Of a stretch of 64,000 nucleotides of DNA, positions 1 through 8,973 are shown piece after piece. The position numbers and the translations under genes are program-made. This stretch comes from Clostridium sp. AN503 (lineage in GTDB: Bacteria > Bacillota > Clostridia > Lachnospirales > Lachnospiraceae): contig NZ_JBFDTP010000002.1 of NCBI RefSeq assembly GCF_040719375.1, forward strand, positions 2,790,001 through 2,854,000, in the 5' to 3' direction. Positions within the stretch are counted from its first letter, which is position 1. Each line of letters begins with the position of its first letter. The notes under the pieces are model-generated. The model saw only the letters and a list, made by a program, of their open reading frames with translations, had not been told where the DNA came from and did not search any database.

Positions 1-822
1 CTCCACCGGGGTCCCCACCGCCACATACCATTCCAGATAAGCCTCCTCCGGCACGCAGGTCTTTCTGAAATGGTCCAGGCTGTTCTCCACCAGATCTTCC
101 ATCTGCGGCGGCTCCGACTTGATGAGCACTCCAAAACAGTTGACATTCAACCGGAACAGGATATATTGGGGATGCCTCAGGAAATAGTGGAATACCTCCT
201 CCTGTTTCCGTATGAACCGGTCTCCTGCGCCTCCGGATGACGCACCGCCTTTTTCATAAATGGAAAAAAGCAGGAGGTTGTAACAGGACGCTGTCAGGTT
301 TAAGGACTGTCCGGCGGCTTCCTCGTAGATCTCTTTGACAGACAGCTTCCCGTCCAGGACCTTCTCGAAAAACCTCCGCAGGGAAAACTGTTCAAACTCC
401 CGCACCTCGTCCTGATACTGGGCCTGGTAGTCCTTCTGTTCCATCTCCTGTTCGATCTTTTCCTTCATCTCCAGAAGTACATTCCGAAGCGCCGTCCGGG
501 TGATCGGTTTTAACAGATACTGGTCCACCCCGACACTGATCGCCTGACGGGCATACTCAAAATCATCATAACCGCTGATAATGATGATCTTCATCTTCGG
601 GAATTCCTCTTTCACGATCTCACTTAAGGAGAGACCGTCCATAAACGGCATCTTAATGTCTGTGATCAGCACATCCGGCCTGATCTTACGGATCATGGGC
701 AGGGCCATCTCCCCATCCCCAGCCTCCCCCACCAGCTGGAAGCCATACTGCTCCCAGGGGATCTTATCGCGAAACCCCTCCCTTATGACCGTCTCATCTT
801 CCACCAAAAATATCTTCAGCAT
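1..822 (-). CDS. YesN-type response regulator, N-terminal part (cut by window edge)
   Basis: Cytoplasmic response regulator, open at the window edge, with 274 codons visible. The receiver domain (about residues 1-120) has the acidic pocket E8/D9, phospho-acceptor D55 in LITDIKMP and the conserved K105 in LLKPI. The following region has the mixed helical character of YesN-family regulators. The AraC-type DNA-binding domain expected at the C-terminus lies outside the window. The start is the ATG at 822. It lies 18 bases after the stop of a sugar-binding lipoprotein gene, which itself follows a YesM-like kinase. The regulator therefore probably controls a sugar-uptake operon off the left edge. 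Family call is firm; the target sugar is unknown. Confidence 0.9.
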   Translation of the reverse strand, partial: MLKIFLVEDETVIREGFRDKIPWEQYGFQLVGEAGDGEMALPMIRKIRPDVLITDIKMPFMDGLSLSEIVKEEFPKMKIIIISGYDDFEYARQAISVGVDQYLLKPITRTALRNVLLEMKEKIEQEMEQKDYQAQYQDEVREFEQFSLRRFFEKVLDGKLSVKEIYEEAAGQSLNLTASCYNLLLFSIYEKGGASSGGAGDRFIRKQEEVFHYFLRHPQYILFRLNVNCFGVLIKSEPPQMEDLVENSLDHFRKTCVPEEAYLEWYVAVGTPVE

Positions 823-840
823 CCTGTTCCCTCTTTCCTG

Positions 841-1863
841 CTATCTGGATTCCTCATCCAGAGCATCCTGTACATTTTCCTTCGTATACACGCCCTCCGG
901 CACAAAATACAGCTTTGCCACCGGCCTGTTCTCTTCCATCTTCCGGATAGCCGCCTCCGCGTACTCCCCCTGGTTCGGGTTGCACTCGATATCTGCGGTA
1001 ATAACGCCATCCTTCACCAGCTGCAGTGCGCTCTCCACCGCATCGAAGGAAATAACGATGATGTCCCCGTCCTCCCCCGTCGTCATGCCTGCATCACTGA
1101 TTGCTTCCAACGCGCCAAAGGTCATATCGTCATTTTGTGAAATGACCACGTCAATGTCACTGTATTTGTGGAGCAGGTTCTCCATCTCCTCTTTCCCTTT
1201 TGCCGTCGTGAACTCCGCGTCCACACGGTCCAGGATCAGCCAGTTCTCATGCAGGGCTGCCACCTCGTCAAAGCCCTCCGTGCGCCCAATGGTTGCCGTG
1301 GCGCCCTTTGTTCCCTGCAGGACAACAATCCGTATACTTTCCTCCTGCCGCCCCTGTTTTTTTAAACAGGAGGCCAACGTCTCTGCGGCCAGCCGCCCCT
1401 CCTTGTAAAAATCAGAACCGATCCAGGTGGTATACAGATCCTGGTCCTGGACATTCACCCTGCGGTCGATCAGGATAACCGGGATCCCCGCCTCCTTCGC
1501 CTCCTGCAGCACCGTCTCCCATCCATCCTCTGTGATCGGAGAAAACACGATATAATCCACCCTCTGGGAAATAAAACTGCGCAGCGCCTTAATCTGGTTC
1601 TCCTGTTTCTGCCTCGCGTTGTTGAAGAGCAGAAAATATCCGTTTTCTTTTGTAAAGACCCGCTGGATGGAAGCAGTATTGGCTGTCCGGAACACCGACT
1701 CGCTGCCTACCTGTGACACGCCCACCACGATCAGGTTCTCGTCCGTAGGCGTCATCGTATCCTCCATCACAGCCCTGTATTCCCTGGCGCAGCCTGACAG
1801 AAGAAGCACGGCAAGGATCAGAATCATCATGATCCGGCAATTATTTTCTGCTCTTAAGCTCAT
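841..1863 (-). CDS. Periplasmic-binding-protein-like sugar-sensing lipoprotein (RbsB/YtfQ type)
   Basis: Membrane-anchored extracellular sugar-binding protein of the type I periplasmic-binding fold. An N-terminal hydrophobic stretch ends in the lipobox LLLSGC. The body shows the family pattern VVGVSQVGSE, then VDYIVFSPITEDGW, VILIDRRV and the late segment IIVISFDAVESA. An upstream ATG at 1872 sits directly on the ribosome site, so the ATG at 1863, eight bases after AAAGGAGT, is preferred. The gene lies between a YesM kinase and a YesN regulator with no permease or ATPase genes adjacent. It more likely presents a bound sugar to the kinase than serves transport, as in XylFII-LytS-YesN type systems. 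The sugar is not identifiable from sequence. Confidence 0.88.
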   Translation of the reverse strand: MSLRAENNCRIMMILILAVLLLSGCAREYRAVMEDTMTPTDENLIVVGVSQVGSESVFRTANTASIQRVFTKENGYFLLFNNARQKQENQIKALRSFISQRVDYIVFSPITEDGWETVLQEAKEAGIPVILIDRRVNVQDQDLYTTWIGSDFYKEGRLAAETLASCLKKQGRQEESIRIVVLQGTKGATATIGRTEGFDEVAALHENWLILDRVDAEFTTAKGKEEMENLLHKYSDIDVVISQNDDMTFGALEAISDAGMTTGEDGDIIVISFDAVESALQLVKDGVITADIECNPNQGEYAEAAIRKMEENRPVAKLYFVPEGVYTKENVQDALDEESR

Positions 1864-1888
1864 ATGTACCATACTCCTTTCGCAAATG

Positions 1889-3415
1889 TCATCCGCCTGT
1901 CCTCTGGCCCTCTGCTATTCTCCGGCCCTCCGCCACCTTGATCGCCGGAATGGTAAGCGTCACCGTTGTTCCTTCTCCTTTTTCCGACTCGATCTTCATA
2001 CCGTAGTCCACTCCGAAATACATGCGGATCCGCTCATTTACATTAGCCAGTCCAAACCCTTTTTCCGTCTCGTTGCAGGGGCGCTCGACCTCTTTTCGCA
2101 GCTGCGCTAACTCTTCTTTGTCCATGCCGATCCCGTCATCGCTGACGGTCAGATAGAGGATATCTTCCCGCTTCTCCACCCGGATGCGGATAGCCCCCTT
2201 TGCCCGCTTATATTTGATGCCGTGATAGAGGGCATTTTCTACCAGCGGCTGTAACGTGAGCTTTAATATCTGATAATCATAAAGCCCTGGATCAATCTGG
2301 ATATGGTACTCTAAGATATCCCGATACCGGACTTCCTGGATCTCCAAATAACTGCGGATATGCTGCTGCTCCTCCTTCAGGGAGATGATCTCTTTTCCCT
2401 TGCTCAGCACCAGCCGGAAAAAGTCAGACAGCGTCACGACCATGTTCACCGCTTCGTCCGCCTTGTTGCACTCGATCAGCCAGACGATCGTATCCAGGGT
2501 ATTGTAAAGAAAATGCGGGTTGATCTGCTCCTGCAAAAGCCGCAGGTCAAGCTTCCGCATCTTCTGTTCATCCTCCTTGGTCCGTTTGATCAGTAGCTGT
2601 AAGTTCTCCGCCATGTCATTAAAACCACCTGCAAGGATCTCGATCTCATCCCTGGAATGGATATCTGCCCTGGCGCTCAAATCCCCCTCCGAAACCTTCT
2701 GCGTTGCTTCATAAAGCACCTTTACCGGGCGCAGGATATCGGCGGTGATCAGATACGTCACAATGATCGTCAGAATCACCAGAAGGAATACCAGCAGCCC
2801 GCATACCACCAGAAAGCTCTGGATCTGCTGGTTTAAGTCTCCAGTGACCGCCTCCATGCTTTTTGTCTGGTAATAGATGTAATACTGGATATTGTCCTGA
2901 ATCAGCTCCGTGAGGATGTAGATATTATTGTCCAGCTCCTGGATATTTTCATCATAACGGCCGCCGATCTTTATATTCTCCAGGATATCATCCACCCGCT
3001 TTTCCAGGGTGTCAATATTGCGCAATAGGCTTTCCAGCCACATCCGGCTCTCGGCCTCCGTGGTGTAATCCCTGAGAGTGGTAAATTCTCCGCGCAGTTC
3101 CCCGATCAGGGCGTAAGGGTCCTTCAGCGTCCCGTCCTCAGAGATGTTCTCAAAATCCACATACCCCACCACCAGCTTGTAGAGGCTTTCATCCATGTCT
3201 TCTTTAAAGTTTAGGTTATAGTTGTTGGCAATGGTCAGATTGCTCACAAGGCTGTCGTAAGTCCTGCTGTATTTGATCATGGAGACCAGAAGGACCACCA
3301 CCATGATGAGGAACGGAAGGACGATCGCCGCCGAGAGCATCAGTATTTTTTTATTGATTGAAAACCGGATCGGATTCTTATTTGAACCGTTCTGCTGAAA
3401 TACGTCTCGTTCCAT
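1889..3415 (-). CDS. YesM/LytS-type sensor histidine kinase
   Basis: Membrane sensor kinase of about 508 residues. Transmembrane helices lie near residues 24-46 and 200-225 and flank an extracellular helical sensor. A HAMP linker follows (227-280), then a His-kinase domain with the phospho-acceptor in QINPHFLYN (H301) and an ATPase domain with PLVENALYHG, DDGIGM and GFGLANVNERI. The start at 3415 is chosen because GGGGAGGG precedes it; the frame stays open for 54 more codons without a good ribosome site. It is the first gene of a three-gene run with the binding lipoprotein (16-25 bases downstream) and the YesN-type regulator. It probably reads the ligand state of that lipoprotein through its outer domain; this is inferred from gene order. 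Confidence 0.92.
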   Translation of the reverse strand: MERDVFQQNGSNKNPIRFSINKKILMLSAAIVLPFLIMVVVLLVSMIKYSRTYDSLVSNLTIANNYNLNFKEDMDESLYKLVVGYVDFENISEDGTLKDPYALIGELRGEFTTLRDYTTEAESRMWLESLLRNIDTLEKRVDDILENIKIGGRYDENIQELDNNIYILTELIQDNIQYYIYYQTKSMEAVTGDLNQQIQSFLVVCGLLVFLLVILTIIVTYLITADILRPVKVLYEATQKVSEGDLSARADIHSRDEIEILAGGFNDMAENLQLLIKRTKEDEQKMRKLDLRLLQEQINPHFLYNTLDTIVWLIECNKADEAVNMVVTLSDFFRLVLSKGKEIISLKEEQQHIRSYLEIQEVRYRDILEYHIQIDPGLYDYQILKLTLQPLVENALYHGIKYKRAKGAIRIRVEKREDILYLTVSDDGIGMDKEELAQLRKEVERPCNETEKGFGLANVNERIRMYFGVDYGMKIESEKGEGTTVTLTIPAIKVAEGRRIAEGQRTGG

Positions 3416-3782
3416 CTGTCCCTCCCCAAAATCCTGAAAGCCGTTTCGCTGGTCTCTTTCAGCTACAGCTTTACCAGTTCTCCGCAGACACTGTTTCACC
3501 GGCCGTTTCTCATCACAGTTCTGCCAGTTCCTTATAATTTTTGCTGAAACTTTTATAAAGCTTCTGGTACAGCGCATGATATCCTGCGCAGGTTTCCGCT
3601 TCAGCAGGCCGCGGTACCATGCTTTCCTTCCTGCTATGTTATCATTTTCCTAAGTATAATAAAAATCGGTCCGTTATTCAATAAAATAATTGAAACAAAA
3701 AGTTGCAATTGGATTTTAATTAGATTAAAATAAATATGAAGTTTTTATCTTCAAAAACATTTTACAGAGAGGAGATACCGTG
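3416..3782. other. Divergent intergenic region between sensor kinase and AbiE operon
   Basis: About 370 bases separate the kinase start from the abiE operon. The left part (3416-3600) is an open frame extending the kinase upstream without a convincing start. The right part (about 3640-3760) is strongly AT-rich and carries the plus-strand promoter listed separately. No clear promoter for the kinase operon, RNA gene or repeat is visible. Confidence 0.5.
3703..3731 (+). promoter_or_regulatory. Sigma-A-type promoter of abiE operon
   Basis: TTGCAA (3703-3708), a 17-base spacer and TAAAAT (3726-3731) form a near-consensus housekeeping promoter. The predicted transcription start near 3738 is about 45 bases before the antitoxin start, with GGAG at 3771-3774. 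Confidence 0.65.
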
Positions 3783-4409
3783 ATGCTGTACGAATACCTA
3801 AAAGACCGATATGGTGAAAACACCCCCATTCTCATATCCGATCTCCAGATCCCGGATATGACAGAGACCAATATCCGCCAGCAGATCAAAAAGCTGACCG
3901 ATTCCGGTCTGCTCAAACGATACGATACCGGCATCTATTTCATCCCCGGAGAAAGCATTTTCAAATCCGGTACACAGTTGTCCTTAAACCAGGTGATTGA
4001 AAAGAAATATCTCCAGGACAGGGAACAGCGCTGCGGATATGTCAGCGGCGTTGCTTTTGCAAACCAGCTGGGCCTCACCACCCAGGTCCCCATGGTATGT
4101 GAAGTAGTCACCAACAAAGCGACCAAAGACTACAGGGAAGCCAGACTGGCAAACTCCCGCATTATCATCCGGCGTCCCCGCATCCCTGTAAGCGAGCAGA
4201 ATTACCGGAGCCTTCAGTTTCTGGATCTGATGAAGGATATTGACATGGTATCAGAGATTTCGGGAGACGCGCTGCGCCGGCGTCTGCTTGCCTATATGGA
4301 ACAGTTTTCCATCAGATTTTCCGATCTGGAACCATACCTTCCGTACTACCCGGATAAAATCTATAAAAATCTTTACGAAACGAGGTTGATGAATGGAATA
4401 TCTACATGA
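3783..4409 (+). CDS. AbiEi-type antitoxin / transcriptional regulator (type IV toxin-antitoxin)
   Basis: Cytoplasmic antitoxin of about 208 residues. The N-terminal 60 residues read as a winged helix-turn-helix (TETNIRQQIKKLTDSGLLKR, then YDTGIYFIP). A larger C-terminal domain of the AbiEi/DUF6088 type follows. In this family the protein represses its own operon and counters the partner toxin without binding it directly. The start could be GTG at 3780 or ATG at 3783; the ATG sits eight bases after GGAG and is preferred. It overlaps the nucleotidyltransferase gene by 17 bases, suggesting translational coupling. Its AT-richer composition and plus orientation within a minus-strand neighbourhood suggest acquisition by transfer. 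Confidence 0.85.
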   Translation: MLYEYLKDRYGENTPILISDLQIPDMTETNIRQQIKKLTDSGLLKRYDTGIYFIPGESIFKSGTQLSLNQVIEKKYLQDREQRCGYVSGVAFANQLGLTTQVPMVCEVVTNKATKDYREARLANSRIIIRRPRIPVSEQNYRSLQFLDLMKDIDMVSEISGDALRRRLLAYMEQFSIRFSDLEPYLPYYPDKIYKNLYETRLMNGIST

Positions 4410-5301
4410 AGATAAAAAGCGCTTTCGGGAGGCTGTCGATCTGACCGCTTACCAGACCGGAGCCGCACCGGAAGCCATTGAAAAAGACTACTTTGTTACT
4501 TTGATACTGAGGCTTCTTTCACAGAAGCTTTCCTTTATCGTTTTTAAAGGCGGAACCTCCCTGTCCAAATGCTACCAGCTTATCAAACGTTTTTCCGAAG
4601 ATATTGATATCACGATTGATACATCTATTTCTCAGGGTCAGAAGAAAAAGCTGAAGGAAGCAATCCAGAATACTGCCAAAGAACTTGATTTACAGATATT
4701 AAACCTGGACGAGACAAGAAGCCGCCGCAGCTATAACCGCTATGTACTGGCCTATGAAACAGTCTTACCGGCTGGAGCCACCTTTCTTCAGCCTGCTGTA
4801 TTGATAGAAACCTCATTTACCGCAATCTCTTTCCCCACTGCTCTGTTACCCGTACATAATATGATCGGAGATATGATGGAGACAGAGGCACCGGACCTGG
4901 TCGTCCCATACCAGTTGGAGCCATTTGAAATGAAAGTACAGAACCTCACCCGCACGTTCATTGACAAAGTATTTGCCATCTGTGATTATTATCTCCTTGG
5001 AAAAGAGAAAAAACATTCCAGACACATTTACGATATTTACAAACTTCTCCCCTTAGTCTCCGTGGATCATAATCTTCCCTCCCTCATCCCGGAAGTACGT
5101 AAAGCCAGGAGTGCCGCTGCCATCTGCCCGTCTGCGCAAAATGGTGTCAGCATCTCCTGGCTTCTTCAAAAAATCATGGATGAACAGGTGTACAAAGCTG
5201 ATTATGAAACACTAACAGTACAACTACTGGAAGAAAATATTTCCTACAACACCGCAGTCACATCATTAACCGCTATCATAGACATGCATATCTTTGAATA
5301 A
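4393..5301 (+). CDS. AbiEii-type nucleotidyltransferase toxin
   Basis: Cytoplasmic toxin of 302 residues. The nucleotidyltransferase signature is visible as FKGGTSLSKCY (about residues 51-61) followed by FSEDIDITID with metal-binding D70 and D72, the arrangement used by AbiEii/MenT-type NTases. In this family the enzyme adds nucleotides to tRNA or other acceptors, halting growth during phage infection or antitoxin loss. Length matches the family. The start overlaps the antitoxin gene by 17 bases, so the two are co-translated. It ends 50 bases before the convergent ABC exporter gene, with no obvious terminator between them. The phage range is unknown. Confidence 0.87.
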   Translation: MEYLHEDKKRFREAVDLTAYQTGAAPEAIEKDYFVTLILRLLSQKLSFIVFKGGTSLSKCYQLIKRFSEDIDITIDTSISQGQKKKLKEAIQNTAKELDLQILNLDETRSRRSYNRYVLAYETVLPAGATFLQPAVLIETSFTAISFPTALLPVHNMIGDMMETEAPDLVVPYQLEPFEMKVQNLTRTFIDKVFAICDYYLLGKEKKHSRHIYDIYKLLPLVSVDHNLPSLIPEVRKARSAAAICPSAQNGVSISWLLQKIMDEQVYKADYETLTVQLLEENISYNTAVTSLTAIIDMHIFE

Positions 5302-5350
5302 GCAGCACATATCCACTATATCCAGTTTATATGTCCCACACATCCGCCTG

Positions 5351-7159
5351 TCAATCCAGTTCACTCAGCCCCGTATAAAGCTCATAATACCGTCCCTTCA
5401 TTGCCACCAGCTCATCATGGTCCCCACGCTCGATGATCTCGCCGTTCTCCAGCACCATGATCGCATTGGCGTTGCGCACAGTGGACAGCCGATGTGCGAT
5501 CACAAAGGTGGTCCGGTCCGCCATCAGACGGTCCATGCCGTGCTCGATGTGCTTCTCCGTCCTGGTATCCACGGAGCTGGTCGCCTCGTCCAGTATCAGG
5601 ATCGGGGCCTTAGAGAGGGCCGCCCTGGCAATGTTTAAAAGCTGCCTCTGGCCCTGGCTTAAGTTCGCCCCGTCTCCCTCCAGCATGGTCTGGTAACCAT
5701 GAGGGAGACGATTGATAAAGGAATGGGCCGAGGCCGTCTTCGCCGCCTGGATGACCTCCTCGTCGGTGGCGTCCAGCCGCCCGTACCGGATATTCTCCAT
5801 CACAGTGCCTGTGAACAGGTGCGTGTCCTGAAGGACCATGGCAATGTTCTGCCGCAGGTTATCCCGGTTAATATGCCGGATATCCACGCCGTCGATGGTA
5901 ATCGCTCCGCCCTGGATATCATAAAAGCGGTTGATCAGATTGGTGATCGTCGTCTTGCCCGCTCCAGTAGAGCCTACGAAGGCAATCTTCTGTCCCGGCT
6001 TCGCATACAGGCTGATATCCTTTAAGATCACTTTATCCGGATTGTAGCCGAAGGTCACATGGTCAAGCACCACATGCCCCTGCATCGGCTCCAGCACTGC
6101 CGCATCCACATCATCCGCCGGCTCCGGCTCTTCATCCATCACGGAGAATACCCGCTCCGCGCCTGCCAGCGCTGAGAATACGTTGCTGACCTGCATGGAG
6201 ATCTCATTGATCGGACGGGAAAACTGTCTGGAAAAGTTCAAAAATACAGTCAGGCCACCCACGTCAAAATTGCGGAAAATACAGAGCAGGCCGCCGATAC
6301 AGGCAGTAAGGGAATAATTCACCTGGCTCAAGTTTCCCATGACCGGCCCCATGATACCGCCGAAAAACTGGGCTTTGATCTGATTGTCCCGCAGATCCCG
6401 GTTCAGAATATCGAACTCCTCCTGCGCCAAGTCCTCATGGCAGAACACCTTGACCACCTTCTGTCCGGTCACAGTCTCCTCGATATAACCGTTGACCGCT
6501 CCCAAAGATGCCTGCTGGGCTGAGAAAAACCGCTGGCTCCGCCGGGCCACCGCTCCCCCCGCCTTCATCATCAGCGGGATCATCACCACGGTCACCAACG
6601 TCAGCCAGATATTGGTGTAGATCATCAGCGCTAATGTTCCTATAATGCTCATGGCTCCTGCAAACAGCTGCACCAGCGTATTGCTCAGCATCTGCCCGAT
6701 GGTATCCACGTCATTGGTAAACCGGCTCATCAGGTCGCCGTTGGAATTGGTGTCATAGAACCGGACCGGCAGGCTCTGAAGCTTCCCAAACAGATCGTTC
6801 CGGATTCTCCGGAGCGCCCCCTGAGCCACCGTCAGCATGATCCTGGCCTGAGCGTAGTTGGCGCCCACACCCACAAAGTACACTGCGGCCATCACGATGA
6901 GGGCCTTAAAAAGTCCCGCCGGGTCCCCGCGGCTGCCGTCCACCGGCACAATATAGGTATTGATGATCGGGCGCAGCATATAGGAACCAACAAGCGTTCC
7001 CAAGGTATTTAAAATAACGCAGATAAATGCCAGCCCCATCTTCATCTTATCTTCATTCAGGTATGCAAGCAGACGCCGGATCGTCTCCCGGGTCTCCTTC
7101 GGCCTGCCGCCGCCTGCCGCAGGCATATGGCGTCCCGGACCGTGGCCTGGGCCGCCCAT
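5351..7159 (-). CDS. Heterodimeric ABC exporter, subunit with consensus ATPase site
   Basis: Membrane exporter half-transporter of about 602 residues. A six-helix transmembrane domain (about 30-310) is followed by an ATPase domain with Walker A GSTGAGKTT, signature LSQGQRQ, Walker B ILILDEATSSVD with catalytic Glu, and the H-loop IAHRLSTV. It pairs with the subunit encoded just upstream. Oddity: the frame has a stop just upstream of ATG 7159, which lacks a ribosome site. A perfect AAGGAGGTGA precedes ATG 7238, which overlaps the previous stop but reads in another frame. Removing one A from the run at 7205-7209 joins the two and gives the Pro/Gly/Arg-rich leader typical of this family. The true start is therefore probably 7238, with a one-base frame break. 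Confidence 0.93.
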   Translation of the reverse strand: MGGPGHGPGRHMPAAGGGRPKETRETIRRLLAYLNEDKMKMGLAFICVILNTLGTLVGSYMLRPIINTYIVPVDGSRGDPAGLFKALIVMAAVYFVGVGANYAQARIMLTVAQGALRRIRNDLFGKLQSLPVRFYDTNSNGDLMSRFTNDVDTIGQMLSNTLVQLFAGAMSIIGTLALMIYTNIWLTLVTVVMIPLMMKAGGAVARRSQRFFSAQQASLGAVNGYIEETVTGQKVVKVFCHEDLAQEEFDILNRDLRDNQIKAQFFGGIMGPVMGNLSQVNYSLTACIGGLLCIFRNFDVGGLTVFLNFSRQFSRPINEISMQVSNVFSALAGAERVFSVMDEEPEPADDVDAAVLEPMQGHVVLDHVTFGYNPDKVILKDISLYAKPGQKIAFVGSTGAGKTTITNLINRFYDIQGGAITIDGVDIRHINRDNLRQNIAMVLQDTHLFTGTVMENIRYGRLDATDEEVIQAAKTASAHSFINRLPHGYQTMLEGDGANLSQGQRQLLNIARAALSKAPILILDEATSSVDTRTEKHIEHGMDRLMADRTTFVIAHRLSTVRNANAIMVLENGEIIERGDHDELVAMKGRYYELYTGLSELD

Positions 7160-7237
7160 GGCCCCACGGGCAGGCCTTCTGTGAGGTGTGCCTGCCGTAA
7201 CGTCTTTTTAAGCTGTCCATTCTCTGTTTCTGATCCA

Positions 7238-8971
7238 TTACGCGCTCACCTCCTTATCCCGCTGGGAGTAGTAGATCTCCTGGTACGCCTCACAGGATTC
7301 CATAAGCTCTCTGTGGGTGCCCATTCCAATGATCCGCCCATCGTCCAGCACGATGATCACATCCGCCTCTTCCACAGATCCGATCCTCTGTGCAATGATA
7401 AATTTGGTCGTATCCTTCAGGGTAGTGCGGAAGCACTCCCGTATCTTTGCCTCCGTGGCTGTATCCACTGCGCTGGTGGAATCGTCCAGGATCAGGATCT
7501 TCGGACGTTTTAAGAGCGCCCTGGCAATACACAGCCGCTGCTTCTGCCCGCCGGACACATTGACGCCGCCCTGTCCCATATCGGTCTCATAACCGTCCGG
7601 GAAGGAGCTGACAAATCCGTCGGCCTGGGCCGCATCTGCGATCGAGCGAAGCTCTTCCATGGAAGCAGTTTCATTGCCCCAACGCAGGTTCTCCTCGATG
7701 GTCCCGGAGAACAGCACATTTTTCTGAAGCACCATGCCGACGCCGTCCCGCAGATGCCGCAGGGAATAATCCCGCACATCCACGCCGTCCACCAGCACCT
7801 GCCCCTCCGTCGCATCATAGAGCCGCGGGATCAGCTGCACCAGGGAGGTCTTGCCGCTCCCCGTGGAACCGATGATGCCGATGATCTGGCCCGGCTCCGC
7901 CGTAAAGCTGATGTGCTCCAGTACCTTGTCTTTTCCGCCCTCCTCGTAGCTGAAGGAAACATCCTTAAATTCCACGCGGCCCGCCTTCACCTGAAGCTCC
8001 TTGTGAGCCGCAGCCTCATCCGTCAGGTCGATCTCCGTCTGCAGCACCTCATTGATACGCTTGATGGAGGCCATAGCCCGGGAGCTCTGCAAGAATACCA
8101 TGGACAGCATCATCAGCGACATGAGGATCTGCACAATGTATGTGGTAAACGCAGTCAGATCCCCCACCTGCATGCTCCCTCCGATGATCAGGTTTCCCCC
8201 GTACCAGACCACTGCAAGGGTCGTGATATTCATCGCCAGCATCATCACCGGCATGGTCATGATCACGATCCGCATGGCTTTTAAGCTGGTATTCTGAAGA
8301 TCCTCATTGGACCGGCGGAATTTATCCTTCTCGTAGTCTTCCCGAACGAAGGACTTGATGACCCGGACGTTGGTCAGGGCTTCCTGGATGCCGGAGTTCA
8401 TCCTGTCCAGCTTGGTCTGCATAATACCGAATCTCGGGTAAGCCGTCATCATGATCGCGGCGATCACCACAGACAGTACCGGGATCACGATCAGAATGAT
8501 CACGGCCAGCGTCCGGTTCATGATAAACGCCATGATCAGCGCCCCCACCAGCATCCCCGGCGCACGAAGCGCCAGACGCAGCCCCATCATCATGACCTGC
8601 TGTACCTGCTGGATATCGTTGGTCAGCCTGGTCACTAAGGAACCGGTACTGAACTGGTCAATATTTTTAAAGGAAAACTGCTGCACCCTGGCAAACAGAT
8701 CCTTTCTTAAATCACTGGTAAAACAGATGGACGCCTTTGCTGAAAAATAGGCGCCTCCTATGCCGCTGACCGCCATCACCATCGCCACGGCTACCATACA
8801 CAATCCGATGCGGACAATATAGGCGCTGTCCCGGTTTGCCACGCCGTTGTTGATGATCATGGACATCAGCTTCGGCAGCATGATCTCTCCGAATACCTCA
8901 GTCAGCATCAGGCATGGGCCGATGATAAACGCGCTTAAATATGGCTTTGCGTATTTTGCATAACGTTTCAT
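7238..8971 (-). CDS. Heterodimeric ABC exporter, subunit with degenerate catalytic site
   Basis: Half-transporter of 577 residues with an N-terminal six-helix transmembrane domain and a C-terminal ATPase domain. Walker A is GSTGSGKTS, the signature VSGGQKQ, and Walker B ends ILILDDSTSAVD. The usual catalytic Glu after Walker B is Asp, as in TM287-like members of heterodimeric multidrug exporters, where one ATP site is non-hydrolytic. The gene starts two bases after the MarR regulator stop, with GAGGAATAAGA before the ATG. Its stop overlaps the ATG of the partner subunit (TAATG). Export of toxic compounds under MarR control is the likely role; the substrate is unknown. Confidence 0.94.
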   Translation of the reverse strand: MKRYAKYAKPYLSAFIIGPCLMLTEVFGEIMLPKLMSMIINNGVANRDSAYIVRIGLCMVAVAMVMAVSGIGGAYFSAKASICFTSDLRKDLFARVQQFSFKNIDQFSTGSLVTRLTNDIQQVQQVMMMGLRLALRAPGMLVGALIMAFIMNRTLAVIILIVIPVLSVVIAAIMMTAYPRFGIMQTKLDRMNSGIQEALTNVRVIKSFVREDYEKDKFRRSNEDLQNTSLKAMRIVIMTMPVMMLAMNITTLAVVWYGGNLIIGGSMQVGDLTAFTTYIVQILMSLMMLSMVFLQSSRAMASIKRINEVLQTEIDLTDEAAAHKELQVKAGRVEFKDVSFSYEEGGKDKVLEHISFTAEPGQIIGIIGSTGSGKTSLVQLIPRLYDATEGQVLVDGVDVRDYSLRHLRDGVGMVLQKNVLFSGTIEENLRWGNETASMEELRSIADAAQADGFVSSFPDGYETDMGQGGVNVSGGQKQRLCIARALLKRPKILILDDSTSAVDTATEAKIRECFRTTLKDTTKFIIAQRIGSVEEADVIIVLDDGRIIGMGTHRELMESCEAYQEIYYSQRDKEVSA

Positions 8972-8973
8972 TC

